Source of the DNA: Chelonoidis abingdonii | Lineage: Eukaryota; Chordata; Testudines; Testudinidae | Direction: 5' to 3' | Assembly (NCBI RefSeq): GCF_003597395.2 | Contig: NC_133778.1 | Span: forward strand, 25,619,529-25,683,528 | DNA length: 64,000 bases | Shown: one piece after another, positions 23,091-33,842 of the stretch | How positions within the stretch are numbered: the first letter of the stretch is position 1 | Layout of the letters: each line of letters opens with the position of its first letter | Notes under the pieces: model-generated | Told to the model about the DNA's origin: nothing | Seen by the model: the letters and a program-made list of their open reading frames with translations, nothing else | Database searches by the model: none | Made by a program: the position numbers and the translations under genes

Positions 23091-26000
23091 TGGACGAGAC
23101 AAGAGAACCTGGAATTGATGGAATGCTACTACAACAGTAGACCTAATGAGAGGGGATATATGAAATGTATGAGGGAACTATGGATGGACGAAAGACCTAC
23201 ATCCACACTTACTGAGAAACAGCTAGTTACCCAACGTTTCAACATAGGAAAGAGGAAGCTGCTGTCACAGCTTGAGATAGACCAACTCCACCTTACATCC
23301 CAGACTCAAGAAGACCTGGAAGAACAAGTGGATGTGCAGCCCACACCTGAAGCTGAAACTTCACTGCCACCCCCTCCAGTTGCAGAGCCACAGCAAGCTG
23401 ATTAGGAGGCGAATAAGAGTCATGAAGAAACTAGCTACAGCCAATCCTCGAGAACTCGATTACCAAATGGCTCAGTGGAGAAGTACATCAGATAGTATGT
23501 TAGAAGAATGCCAATAGAGCCCTCACAATCCTACTACCGACCATAACTCAAGACCACGAACTGGTATATTAAAGAGCGCTACAGCCTCTGTACTAGAGAT
23601 GCTTGGCTACATCGATCAGAAGAACAACAGTATGTACCCACCTGGAAGATGAGGATAGATCAAGGCGACTCGGAGAGAAAGTTAGTCAGCTGGTGGAAAC
23701 TACAGAGGGGTAGAGATTAATGGATAAGACTCGCTACTGAAAAAAATTACAGAGGGCCTGATCCATCTGAAGCAGCTAGAGACTGTTAAACAGAAGGCTC
23801 GTCGCAGCACTGGATTACCCCGGCTAAGGAGAATAAACACAGAGATAGCGAGGCCAAAAAATAAAATGCACTGTTCTCCAAGACCACCCAAAGATGTCTC
23901 TAACTGCAGTGCAACACCCACATAACGAGCAGAGCCACGCGCAGCAGAAACGAAGCATACTGGAAAAGGAACATATGGGAGAAAGGAGAAGACTCATAAC
24001 ACCAAGTGCAAAAAGTGCTGCAGGGCTGAGAACAGAGCACAGCAATCTCCCAGAACAAATCCAGTCACCATCAGCAGTAGAAGACATCTCAGCAGCGGTC
24101 AAGAACATGAAGAGCTGAAGACAGCACCCTGGACAAACATGAATCACAACCTACGGCTAACAAGAACAACAGCAGTGCATGAACACCTAGCAGCACAGAG
24201 TGAACCACTGCTAGCAGCAGGCTCCCACCCAAACTGGCTACACAAAGGAAGTTGACAGTGCTGATCATAAAGACCCACCTGCAAGGAACATCCAACTACT
24301 AGCCATAAACCTGCCTCCCAACAACATGAAGTCCTAATCGAAGGCATCATAGCCGCTCAAGCTACAGACCTATTATGGGCCCAGTACAATGAGCACAGCT
24401 CAGAAGGGCATTGGGAAACAACACCAAGAGCTCAAAACAGGACCAATTGCTCATAGATATGGCAGTCGCCCAAGACTCAAGGTCTAGACAGACCAATCTG
24501 AGCACAGCCTGATTGAACTACAGGAAAGCCACTACACTCATGCCGCACACGTGGATCGTGTCTGGCGCTATACATAGGTCAACAGGACACTAAGGACCTT
24601 CCTGCAAGAACTCAATGGACTATGGAAGACAACATCTGGTAAGTCAAACTCAAGCAAGGCTTGCACAAGTGGCCCATCAAATGCGGCAATACTAAGGTGA
24701 TGCACTGTCCCTCCTGCTGCTTGTTCTGCAATAGCTTAAACCCCCTCAGAACCAGAGAAGGTACAAGGAACTGGATACGGTACAGGTTCAGGAGTGGAAC
24801 TAACATCAGCCACCTCCTCTACATGGATGACATCCAAGCGTATGCTAAATATGAACGAGACATCGACTTCGGCTAGATCCACCTGACACGGTTCTAAACA
24901 TGAGGATATCGGGATGTATGTCAGACTGGAGAAGTGTGGGCCGGATAGTAGTGAAGAGAGGGATGGTAGTTCAAGACTGATGGGTGAACTACCAGTGGCC
25001 ACATAGCAGACATACAAGGATCCAGCTACAATGTACCTTGCGTCCACAGTCTCAAGAAACCATGATGAGGAGGCAATATGGGGGGGGGAAGAGAGCACAA
25101 TCCAAAGTAATGCACCAAGGATGAAGACAACTAGAGAGAGCCAGCTCAGTGAAGAACAAGATCCAACCATCAAACAGATACCTGCGGGTTATAGTTGAGC
25201 TTTGGCCAAAGAAGGAACATGGAGGCTAGCGATGTGAAGACCCGGAGCTCCACAATCAGCGGAGGGTTCCCACCCCAAGTCCAACACACCAGAGAATGTA
25301 TACCAGCCGGAAGAAAGGCGGGCGGGGCTTGTGAGCATCAAAAGCCACTGTCCTGGACGAAACACCGTGAACATCCAGGAGTACATCAGTAAGATGGCCC
25401 CCAAAGATGAGCGCGAGAGAATGCCTGAGGCAGCAGCAGACATGGAGGAAAAGACCAAAGCAGAAGAATGTGCCTTATGGCAAAGACAAGAGCCTGCATG
25501 GATGTACCATCGACAGATAGCTGAGATGGCTGACATTGGAAATCCTACCAGTGGCTGAAAAGTGTGCTGGACTCAAGACAGCACTGAGGCACTGATCCAA
25601 GCAGCACAGGAACAGCACTTGACACCAATCCATTGGAACAGGGCTACCACACTAGAGAGACCCATAGGGTGCAGGCTGTGCAGAGGCCTCAGAGACAAGC
25701 ACACATAGTGGCAGAATGTAAGAATGCAGGCAGGACACATAAATACACGAACGGTCACAACAGTGAACTGGCATTGTGTACAGAACAGATGCACAGCGTA
25801 ATGGCTAAGACCCTCCCAAGACCAAGATGGGAGATTTCCAAGAAAGGTTGCGGAGAATAGCAGGGCTGAAGATCTGTGGGACTTCCAAATCCAGACGGAC
25901 AGGTAGGTAACTTGGCCAATCAACCAAGACATCGGTAATCAGACAAGGAGGCAGAAGACAGGGGTGGTGAAGATATAGCAGTGCCAATGACAGCACCATC

Positions 26001-26295
26001 AGGAGAAGGAATATGAAGAAGCTGAGAAGTACGCAGGGCCTGAAAGAGGAACTCGAGGGATGTGGAAAGTGAAGGCCAAAGTGGCCAGTGGTAGGAGCAA
26101 CTCGGCTGTGACGCCTTAAGCTGGGTGAGTGCTCCAACAAGATCCGAGGAAAACAGCAGAGCTTCTCTGTCCAGAAAAGCGTGCTAGGAACAGCTAAGAT
26201 ACTGCGCAGAACCCTCAAACTCCCAGGCCTCTGGTAGGGGACCCGAGGTTGAGGAAGACACATACCATCCATAGGGGTGAGAGGGGATTTTTTTT
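23091..26295 (+). mobile_element. Decayed R2/R4-type LINE (restriction-like endonuclease class) inside CR1
   Basis: About 3.2 kb of degenerate coding sequence, all on the plus strand and spread over several frames. In order: an N-terminal block (23112-23405) beginning LELMECYYNSRPNERGYMK; a long degenerate middle; a reverse-transcriptase core with SGTNISHLLYMDDIQAYAK whose catalytic YMDD is at 24820-24831; DVKTRSSTISGGF-like thumb sequence at 25222 onward; MAPKDE at 25394; MYHRQI near 25500; a zinc-knuckle-like CRLC (25670-25681) followed by HIVAEC (25702-25719), in shifted frames; and a C-terminal region (25870-26240) where R2-superclade elements carry a PD-D/E-K endonuclease, here badly broken. 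The element ends in a T-run and (TA)n. This order (RT, then CCHC, then endonuclease) separates it from CR1. R4 or R2 clade cannot be settled by eye. Confidence 0.7.
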
Positions 26296-26312
26296 ATATA
26301 TATATATATATA
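26284..26312. repeat. T-run and (TA)n at the 3' junction
   Basis: Eight or more T followed by about ten TA units, between the R2/R4-like LINE and the resumed CR1. The left junction also has TATATATA (23083-23090). A TA-rich target or tail makes a target duplication impossible to read. Confidence 0.85.
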
Positions 26313-26900
26313 GGAATTGGAAAAGGTACAGAAAAGGGTAACAAAAATGATTAGGGGTATGGAACCACATGCATATGAGGAGAAATTAATATGACTGGGA
26401 TTTTTCAGTTTGGAAAAAGGATGACTAAAGGGGAGATATGTTTGAAGCCTATAAAATCATGACTGGTATGGAGAAAGTAAATAAGGAAGTGCTATTTACT
26501 CCTCATAACACAAGAACTAGGGGGTCACCAAATGAAATTAATAGTCAGCAGGTTTAAAACAAAAAAAAGGAGGTATTTTTTCAGACAACGCACAGTCAAC
26601 CTGTGGAACTCTTTGCCAGAGGATGTTGTGAAGTCCAAGACTATAACAGGGTTCAAAAAAGAACTAAGATAAATTCTGGAAGGATAGGTCCATCAATGGC
26701 TATTGCCAGGATGGGCAGGGATGGTGTCGCTAGCCTCTGTTTGCCAGAAGCTGGGAATGGGTGATAGGGAATGGATCACTTGGTGATTGCCTGTTCTGTT
26801 CATTCCCTCGATGGCACCTGGCATTAGATGCTGTCAGAAGATAGGATACTGGGTTAGATGGACCTCTGGTCTGATTCAGTACAGCCGTTCTTATGTTAAC
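26305..26900 (+). mobile_element. CR1 LINE, 3' segment of the split copy
   Basis: Resumes GGAATTGGAAAAGGTACAG, followed by AACAAAAATGATTAGGGGTATGG (contiguous phrase in other CR1 copies at 42000-42043), and ends in TCTGATTCAGTACAGCCGTTCTTATG near 26895. It has no ATTCTATG octamer pair, so it belongs to a different CR1 subfamily from the copies at 33.7 and 51.1 kb. Confidence 0.85.
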
Positions 26901-27180
26901 TACTCATATTTTTCAGCAATGCTGAAATAGCAGGTACAAAAATGTGAGCACAGAAGACTATTGCTCTATCGTTCATTCAAGAGTAAAATGGGTTGGATAA
27001 ATCTGTCCATTTAGACTATGAATTTCCAATTGATTTTATGAACTCTGTTTCTTACTATGACCTTCAGTGTGGGTTAAAACTTCATTTATATTGCTGAAGA
27101 CAGACCATGCCTGTGAATCTGAAGCAGGGCCATCAAGGAGTCATCTACCTTGAATAGTTCTACCCTAGTGGGACAATAGG
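26901..27180. other. Unannotated DNA
   Basis: No feature recognised. Confidence 0.45.
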
Positions 27181-27189
27181 GAGTACCTG

Positions 27190-27980
27190 CCGACCCATTA
27201 GTTTTTAGTGACCTTCTGATAGCATTCCTTTTCAGAGGCTGGAGAATGGAAAATCACAGTATAGGAACAGAAGCAGGAAAAGGTTTTAGAAATCTGTTTA
27301 GGGAGAGAGGAGGTTCTGAAATCCTCCCCTTTAACTCTCTCTTCCAGAGCAGGACTGAAAGAGCTACAGTTTTTTCTCCAATTGACCACCTGGTAAGGTG
27401 TTCAAGCTGCTTTTAAAAAGAGACATGAGCTCTGAGGAGGGGAACCATATCATCACCAGAGAGAAAAGATATGCTGAAGAGTGGAGCAGGAGGGCATGCC
27501 TTCCTTTGTGAAAGACACTGAAGAAAACAAGACTCTCAGGAACTGTGCGGACACTCGGGAGGGATTCACATGCAGGTGTTGGGTTTTTTCCATGAATCTG
27601 TATCTCTCTTGCTCTCCAAGAGTAAAGTTTGTGTGTGTGTGTGTGTGTAAGAAATTCCTTTGTAAAGTCTTTGTTCCTTGCTTTATCTGCCATGTGTCCC
27701 TGAAGAGTTCAGCTACACATAAAGTGCTTGTGAGGATGATGTTCTGGGGAGGAGCAGCTTACATAAAGCTGCTGAGGGACTCAGGAGGACTGAAGCCCTG
27801 GTTTCACAGTCTAGATGGCTGGACCACAGAGATTTACTGCCAAGAAAGGTGTCAAACCTAGAGTCTGCACCAGTGGCGCATGCTCTGAATGACCCAGAGG
27901 TAGGACCAGTGTTCAGTAGCTATCTAGATCCAGAGACCTAGTAGCAGCACATGGGATACAAAAGCTTGGGTCCAATACAG
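27190..27980 (+). repeat. Possible LTR or other interspersed repeat
   Basis: Phrases such as GTGTCCCTGAAGAGTTCAGC, CTGAAGCCCTGGTTTCACAG, CTAGATGGCTGGACCACAG and ATCTAGATCCAGAGACCTAG are familiar to me from a recurrent turtle repeat. A 126-codon plus frame (27481-27861) and a 109-codon minus frame overlap here without domains. No terminal duplication was found and the boundaries are rough. The interior has (GT)9 at 27631-27648. Confidence 0.35.
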
Positions 27981-28094
27981 TAAATTTATGCCTATTCACA
28001 AGGGGAAGTGGGTGGCAAACTCAGCCCCACGCTGTAATAGTTGTGTCAAGGCAAATGCATCTGTAAAGTTAAGAGAGTCAGTGAAAGCTGTGAC
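27981..28094. other. Unannotated DNA
   Basis: Nothing recognised. Confidence 0.4.
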
Positions 28095-28271
28095 ATTAAT
28101 GCACTTTAACTTATGCACATTGAAATCCTGTGTGGGTGCTCTCATTCAGAAATAAGGGATTGAGTTACAGTGAGCAACTTCTGAATGAGGGTTTAACTTG
28201 TGCACATTAACTTCACGCCTTTAGTTGACTTAGTTGAACTTTCCTGAGTAAGCCCATGTAGACAAGCCCCT
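28095..28271. repeat. Foldback MITE copy ending TGTAGACAAGCCCC
   Basis: The interior has ACTTTAACTTATGCACATT and, inverse-related or repeated, GGTTTAACTTGTGCACATTA. The right terminus CATGTAGACAAGCCCC is the complement of the left terminus of the fragment at 2603. A further fragment with GTTTAACGTGTGCAAATTAAC lies at 43863. Confidence 0.5.
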
Positions 28272-28763
28272 AATGATTCTATCATTTATATTATTTCAGA
28301 ATCACCAGTCCCCTGCACCAGAACTCTGCCTCACTTATCACACAAGCCTCAGAATCCAACAACTTTGGAGTGTTACAGAGTAGTGTCTTTTGTACCGTGA
28401 AGATGTTGGTGAACGAATGTGCCATACTACAGCAGAATCTGTAACAGTAAATCTTCTAATGAGGGCAAAGTGTACACATAGTCATTAAAAATGGTGTGGG
28501 TTGCACAAGTTACAGTAGCCAAGGGCAGGTGTAACTTCCAGTGCATACATTACTGTGCATATGACTCTGTGCAAGTAATTACCCTGCCAGTCAATAAAAA
28601 TGAATAATTACCTTAGCAACAAATGTCATTAAGTATATCTCTGAACAGTACAAATGAATAAATTGGCTTATTCCAGTAACATTTTTAGTTTGCATTCTAA
28701 TTTTTAAGATAATAGTTTTGAGAACCTAAAATGGCTGATATTGTAAGGTTCATCTTCTTAAGA
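28272..28763. other. Unannotated DNA
   Basis: No feature recognised. Confidence 0.4.
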
Positions 28764-28771
28764 CAGGTAAG

Positions 28772-29002
28772 CAGGGCCGGTGCTTCCGTTTAGGTGACCT
28801 AGGCCTTCGCCTAGTGCACCAGGATATGGTAGCGTGGCAGACTGCTCCGGTGGACCTCCCGCAGGCGTGCCTGCAGAGGGTCCACTGGTCCCACGGCTCC
28901 GGTGGAGCATCCTCAGGCACGCCTGTGGCAGGTCCACTGGAACTGCAGGACCAGCGAGCCGACTCTGCGCCTAGGGCGCCAAAAACACTGGCGCCACTCC
29001 TG
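28772..29002. mobile_element. GC-rich hAT-type MITE
   Basis: 231 bp flanked by CAGGTAAG (28764-28771) and CATGTAAG (29003-29010), an 8-bp duplication with one mismatch. The termini CAGGGCCGGTGC and, inverted, CAGGAGTGGCGC are imperfect inverse repeats. The interior is GC-rich with inverse halves (GGTGACCTAGGCCTTCGCC and CGCCTAGGGCGCC). No transposase. The 83-codon frame across it is an artefact. Confidence 0.75.
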
Positions 29003-29286
29003 CATGTAAGAAAATATTCATTAGATTCAGCTACCAGAGGATCTGTTTTTCGGACTGTCTGTTAAAGCCAGTTGCACTGCAGTCTTAAAAGTGAGGTGGT
29101 AATTCTGTACAGAAGTTCCACTGAAGAAATTTAAAGAAATCATTTATTTCTCAATTTTTAGAATGAAGATGTATTGGGGAAATGATGTTCTCTACAGCAA
29201 AGGTTACAAGGGAACCTATTCACCAGCAGTAACTTTATGCTTGTCTCTCCGTACTCCCTTGGGTCCCAACTATTCTTTGATCTAGA
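29003..29286. other. Unannotated DNA
   Basis: No feature recognised apart from the right target duplication of the preceding MITE. Confidence 0.4.
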
Positions 29287-29400
29287 CTCATAGACTCATA
29301 GGTCAGAAGGGACCAATATGATCATCTAGTCTGACCTCCCGCACAAGGCAGGCCACAGATCCCTACCCATCCACTAATTCTCTTTCAATTCACTCTAAGA
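29287..29400 (-). repeat. CR1 LINE 3' end fragment
   Basis: ACTCATAGGTCAGAAGGGACC, then ATGATCATCTAGTCTGACC, then a CACAAGGCAGGCCACAG phrase: the complement of a CR1 3' end. The same 3' end truncated by the assembly gap is at 62034-62100. Confidence 0.8.
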
Positions 29401-29799
29401 TTTCTGGATTCCCTGCTGGGTGAACAGTGCTCTTCACTGAATTGTGGAGGTTTTGAAAGTTGCTTGGAAAGTTCTTGGGTTGATCCAGCAGCAAAGTTAA
29501 GTCTCACTGTGATGGAACACCTATCTTTTCTCCACCTGCTGTAGGATTGCATCCCCATTATTTTCAACATCCCTTTAAGTATTACAAACCATACTTCCCC
29601 ACACATTGTATCCTTGTGATTCAAAGGTAGAAATCTATTGTTTCTTTCATGTCTATATCAGGCCTTCTCTCTCTCATATTAGTGTCTGATGACTAGAATC
29701 AAAGTTTCCCATTCCTTGTATTCAAATGCTCACTCACTTGAATATCTCTAAAGCTACCAATTCCACTAAAATAATATAATTCAGATTCCTAAGGGGCAA
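29401..29799. other. Unannotated DNA
   Basis: No gene or repeat recognised. A 79-codon minus frame at 29385-29624 has no domain. Confidence 0.4.
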
Positions 29800-30375
29800 C
29801 CGTAATAAACTAGTCTGATCTGCTACATAACACAAAAGTCATAAGCCTTCCTGGTACTGGTTGAACCTCTCTGGTCTGGCACCCTCGGAACTTGACCAGT
29901 GTCAAACCAGAGAATTTGTCGAACCACGGGAGGTCAGTATTGTAGTGAGCAGGTCTCTTTTTATTTTTCTCTTGCTGAGGTGAATAGACAGAATAATGCT
30001 TGCAATGCCGTCTAGCCACGGCTTACCATCTTTTTTAATAATAAAGCGTTAGTATTATTACACAATTTTACTATCCTGGTATAAGGAAATAAGAAGATAA
30101 AGCATAAAAAAAACCCGATAACATAAAATCATGCCAGACCACGGATGTTGCCAGACCAGAGAGTGCTGGACTAGAAATATTCAACCTGTATTAATTTCTG
30201 TTTGAACTAGAGCAGATATTTTAAAAAATCATACAATCTCAATTTTAAAAGGGCTAGTGATAGAGAATCCACCACAATACTTGGTAAATTTTTCCAGTGG
30301 TTAATGACCTTTACTTGTTAAAAAATTCAGTCTTATTTCCAGTCCACAAATTCTTTTTAGTCACTGCATCCCATG
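29800..30375 (-). repeat. Old CR1 fragment interrupted by a TA-flanked transposon
   Basis: Left piece 29800-29856 (AACTAGTCTGATCTGCTACA, CATAACACAAAAGTCATAAG) and right piece 30191-30375 (AGTGATAGAGAATCCACCAC, TTTTCCAGTGGTTAATGACC) are adjacent in order in the intact old CR1 at 39577-39800, where no insertion exists. The copy is on the minus strand. Confidence 0.7.
29857..30188. mobile_element. TA-flanked DNA transposon (Tc1/mariner or Tigger-like), non-autonomous
   Basis: 332 bp with TA on both sides (29855-29856, 30189-30190). Inverted termini: CTGGTTGAACCTCTCTGGTC on the left and, inverted from the right, CAGGTTGAATATTTCTAGTC. The outer 8 bases match at seven of eight positions and further matching blocks follow (TCTGGCAC / TCCAGCAC). 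TA target sites and such termini point to the Tc1/mariner superfamily, perhaps a pogo/Tigger group. No transposase frame. Confidence 0.75.
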
Positions 30376-32300
30376 ATAGATACACCTATCCTATACTCTT
30401 CGGCCAAACAAAGTTATACATCTAGGATCATATATAATACATTTATAAATATAGACACATAAGTGCAATTTAAGATAAATACATGACCTTTGTATGGAAT
30501 TTCCTACATAGAAGAAAATTCCACCATGTTGAACAGTTGAGACACAGCATGAGAACAGACTATTGGTCAAAATTTGTATAATGAGGCAGGACTCTTACAT
30601 CATTTCAAAAGCATCGTTCTATGCACATAGACGAAAGCAGGTCTCCTTTCAAGCCTTGCCTCTTTCACTGATGTTTCAACTTTATGGGAAGGAGGTATGG
30701 CTCTTTTTGAGCCTAATCTTCATTCACACACATCTTCAGCTATTGTAATGAAGGAGTCAGGACCCTTTCAGACTCCTTGACTTAGCACAAAACATAACAA
30801 ATGTCCGAAAAAGAGGTAAAGCTCTGAGAAAGTGCACAGTATAAATCATTGTAGAAGACTGAAAATGCACCTTTACTGTAGGTTTTGTTATCTACAATTC
30901 ATTTAATCATTAATGACTAGAACATATTCTGATCCAAAGTAGATATATGGGTAGGAAGGATGGTATAGGGGGTAAGAGTGTGTGTGTGTGTGTTTGTATG
31001 TGTGTGTGTATAGAGAGAGAGAATAGGACCGTGTACTTGGTGTTTCTATCAATCCCACCAGAGAAACAAGCGGGCAGGACATGCAGGGGTGAGAATTCTG
31101 CACCATTTTATGATTCGTACCAACTCAATTCTCTCCAGCACTACAGGAGCTAGTGCTTCAAAGACAATACTTTGAAGCATGAACCTTTCCAGTGCTGCTC
31201 CAGGGAACTGGGGACCTGCATATGATCCCTTGCACAGTGCAGTGTCTAAGGGAACAAGCTAATCCTAATTTACTAATTTAAATGACAATTGAAAAGATGC
31301 CATTTATAATTATACCAAACAAACATGCAGTAATGACAACATTGTTTAATTTTCTCAGCCAGCCAAGGTGAAATGTTGATTGCTATTTCCCACCATATTG
31401 CAGGCTAAGTTAGGGAACTATACGTTTATGTACTTTTGAAGCAATACGGAAATGTACAGTGGTGGCTCTAGCTAAACATTAGTTAAACACTGGTGCACAG
31501 TATAAACCATTGCAGAAGACTGATGAGATGAGGGCCTACAAAAGATGTTCTTTTCTTCTTCCTTACATTAGCTCTGCTTTTACATATTCGCCACCCCTGC
31601 ATTAACTCTGTTAGGAGGGACAAGTAGTTTTGGGAAGACCCTCTTTAGATCTGACAGCCTCCTCCACTGTAACCATGTGTATTGCCAAGTTACTCTAACA
31701 ATATTGTAGGTGTAATTTAAAAGGGCAACTTAAATATAAGTGTGATTGTGGAGGTTGTGATGATGTGAATAAATCTCTCTCCATATATCTCAATCTGCAC
31801 ATGTGAATCTGTTATGCATTTGTGGGCATCTTATTTATTTTTAAGATAAACAGGCAATAATTTTTTCTCACTGCCTGGGTATGGGCAAAATGTTAACAAG
31901 GGTCAAGGCTGCAAAAAGAGAGTTATGAACATTCACTTTCCACACCAAATACATGATGGACTTTCTTAGGGACATGGTGAGATTATCATTAGATTGTCTT
32001 TTTAGAGAGGTGAGTATTCCTGTATTTTAGGGCCAAATTCCCAGGTGATGCAAATCATTTTAGCTCCATTGACTTCATATTTCTGTCTCCCTAGTGCATT
32101 GGTAGTGATTTAAATATTTTAAACTACCATTCTACCTTTCCGAAGTATTTTTCATTTTATCGGCAGTTTTGACTACATTTTATGCTAACAGCAGTTCTAT
32201 AGCACTATAAACCTTCAAATACCCACAAACAATAACTAACCAATCCTTCTAACACTCCTGTGAGGTAGGTGTTATCCAAGTTATAGAGATGGATTTACTT
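30376..32300. other. Unannotated AT-rich DNA with a TG repeat
   Basis: No gene seen. A (TG)n run with interruptions and a following AG run lie at 30977-31022. A weak foldback phrase occurs at 32031-32080 (GGGCCAAATTCCCAGGTGAT, AGCTCCATTGACTTC). Confidence 0.5.
30977..31022. repeat. Compound (TG)n/(AG)n microsatellite
   Basis: TG dinucleotides interrupted by TTTG and TATG, followed by AGAGAGAGAG. Short frames translating it as VCVCVC are artefacts. Confidence 0.9.
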
Positions 32301-32306
32301 AGATTA

Positions 32307-32606
32307 AGGCTATATCTACACTGCACTTTTGTTGTTAAAACTTTTGTCGTTCAGGGGTGCAAAAAACACACCCTTCTGAATGAAAAAAGTTTTAACAGTG
32401 AAAAGCGACAGTGTGGACAGTGCTTTGTCGGCAGGAGATGCTCTCTTGGCAATGAAGCTATCACCCCTGGTTTTATTTTGTCATCAAAAGAGCTCTCTCC
32501 CGGCGACAAAGAGAGGTTATGCTGCTTATATTACAATGGCGTGGCTGTAGTGGCACAGCTGCGGCATTGTAAGGTGTGCAGTGTAAATGTAGCACAAAAA
32601 CAGTTT
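32307..32606. mobile_element. MITE with TCTACACTGC termini
   Basis: The left end is AAGGCTATATCTACACTGCA and the right end is TGCAGTGTAAATGTAGCA, inverse with mismatches. The interior holds inverse halves with TTTTGTCG / CGACAAAG and GGCGGGAG-like blocks (TTTGTCGGCAGGAG and CTCCCGGCGACAAAG). I recognise this as an abundant turtle MITE. A 200-codon open frame (32289-32891) starts in it and ends in the adjoining CR1; it is a chimera of two repeats, not a gene. Confidence 0.75.
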
Positions 32607-32679
32607 AATTTACCACAGACCACTGCAAGAGTTGTTGTCACCACTAGGATTAGGACAATAGCTGGATTTCCCATCTTTT

Positions 32680-33770
32680 CAAAAGTTTTGAGATTTCGCA
32701 ATCTTGCCAGCAAGTTAAAGAAGTATGGGCTGGATGAAAGGACTATAAGGTGGAAAGAAAGCTGGCTAGATCATCGGGCTGACTGGGTAATGATCAATGG
32801 CTCCATGTCTAGTTGGCAGCCAATATCAAGTGGAGTGCCCCAAGGATCGGTCCTGGGGCTGGTTTTTTTCAATATATTATTAATGATCTGAGGATGGCAT
32901 GGACTGCACCCTCAGCAGTTTGCAGATGAGACTAAATTGGAGGATGGTAGATATGCCTGGAGGGTAGGGATAGGATAGAGAGAACCTAGACAAATTAGAG
33001 GATTAGGCAAAAGAAACTACTAAAGTTCAAACAGGACAGTGCAGAGTCTCAGCCACTTAGAAACCCATTCACTGCTACAGACTAGGGACTGTGGCCAGGC
33101 AACAGTTCTGCAGAAAAGGACCTAGGAGTTACGTGGACAAGAAGCGTGGATATGAGTCAACAGTGTGCCCTTGTTCCAAATAGCCTAACAGCATTTTGGC
33201 TCTATAAATAGGGCATTGCCGCAGATCAGGACGTGTCATCTCTCCTCTATTCGGCATTGGTGAGGCCTCATCTGGAGTACTGTGTCCAGTTTTGGGCTCA
33301 CACTACAAGAAGGATATGGAAAAATTGGAAAGAGTCCACGGAGGACAACAAAAATATCTAGGGGGCTGAAGCATGACTATGAGAAGAGGCTAAGGGAACT
33401 GGGATGTGTTTGGTCTGCAGAAAAGAAGAATGAGGGCAGATCTGATAGATGCCTCAACTACCTAAAGGGGGGGTTCCAAAGAGGATGGATTTAGGCTGTT
33501 CTCAGTGTTACCTGATGACAGAACAAGGAGCAGTGGGAGAGGTTTAGGTTGGATATTAGCAAAAACTTTTTCACTAGGAGGGTGGTGAAGCACTGGAATG
33601 GGTTTACCCAGGGAGGTGGTGGAATCTCCTTCCTTAGAGGTTTTTAAGGCCTGGCTTGACAAAGCCCTGGCTGGGATGATTTAGTTGGGGATTGGCCCTG
33701 CTTTGAGCAGGGGGTTGGACTAGATGACCTCCTGAGGTCTCTTCCAACCCTGATATTCTATGATTCTATG
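32680..33770 (+). mobile_element. 5'-truncated CR1 LINE with RT motifs and intact 3' end
   Basis: From FRNLASKLKKYGLDERTIRW near 32690, through SGVPQGSVLG (32829-32858), the conserved RT motif before the catalytic box. The box itself reads FADE (32919-32930) instead of FADD, so a catalytic Asp is lost. Frames then break. The 3' end closes with CCAACCCTGATATTCTATG and two ATTCTATG octamers (33755-33770), the CR1 3' signature. Frames at 33282-33494 and 33462-33662 are remnants or antisense. Confidence 0.9.
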
Positions 33771-33842
33771 GTAATATTCCCCTTTCTGCTTTGGGATAAA
33801 TCTAACACCTTGTGAAATATTTAGAGATGGGGGCGGGAGTGA

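Noticed and set aside
24736..25173. 145-codon minus-strand frame
   Set aside because: Antisense to the R2/R4-like LINE, whose motifs read on the plus strand.
25805..26272. 155-codon minus-strand frame
   Set aside because: Antisense to the C-terminal region of the same LINE. The Leu/Ser/Pro-rich translation reflects base composition.
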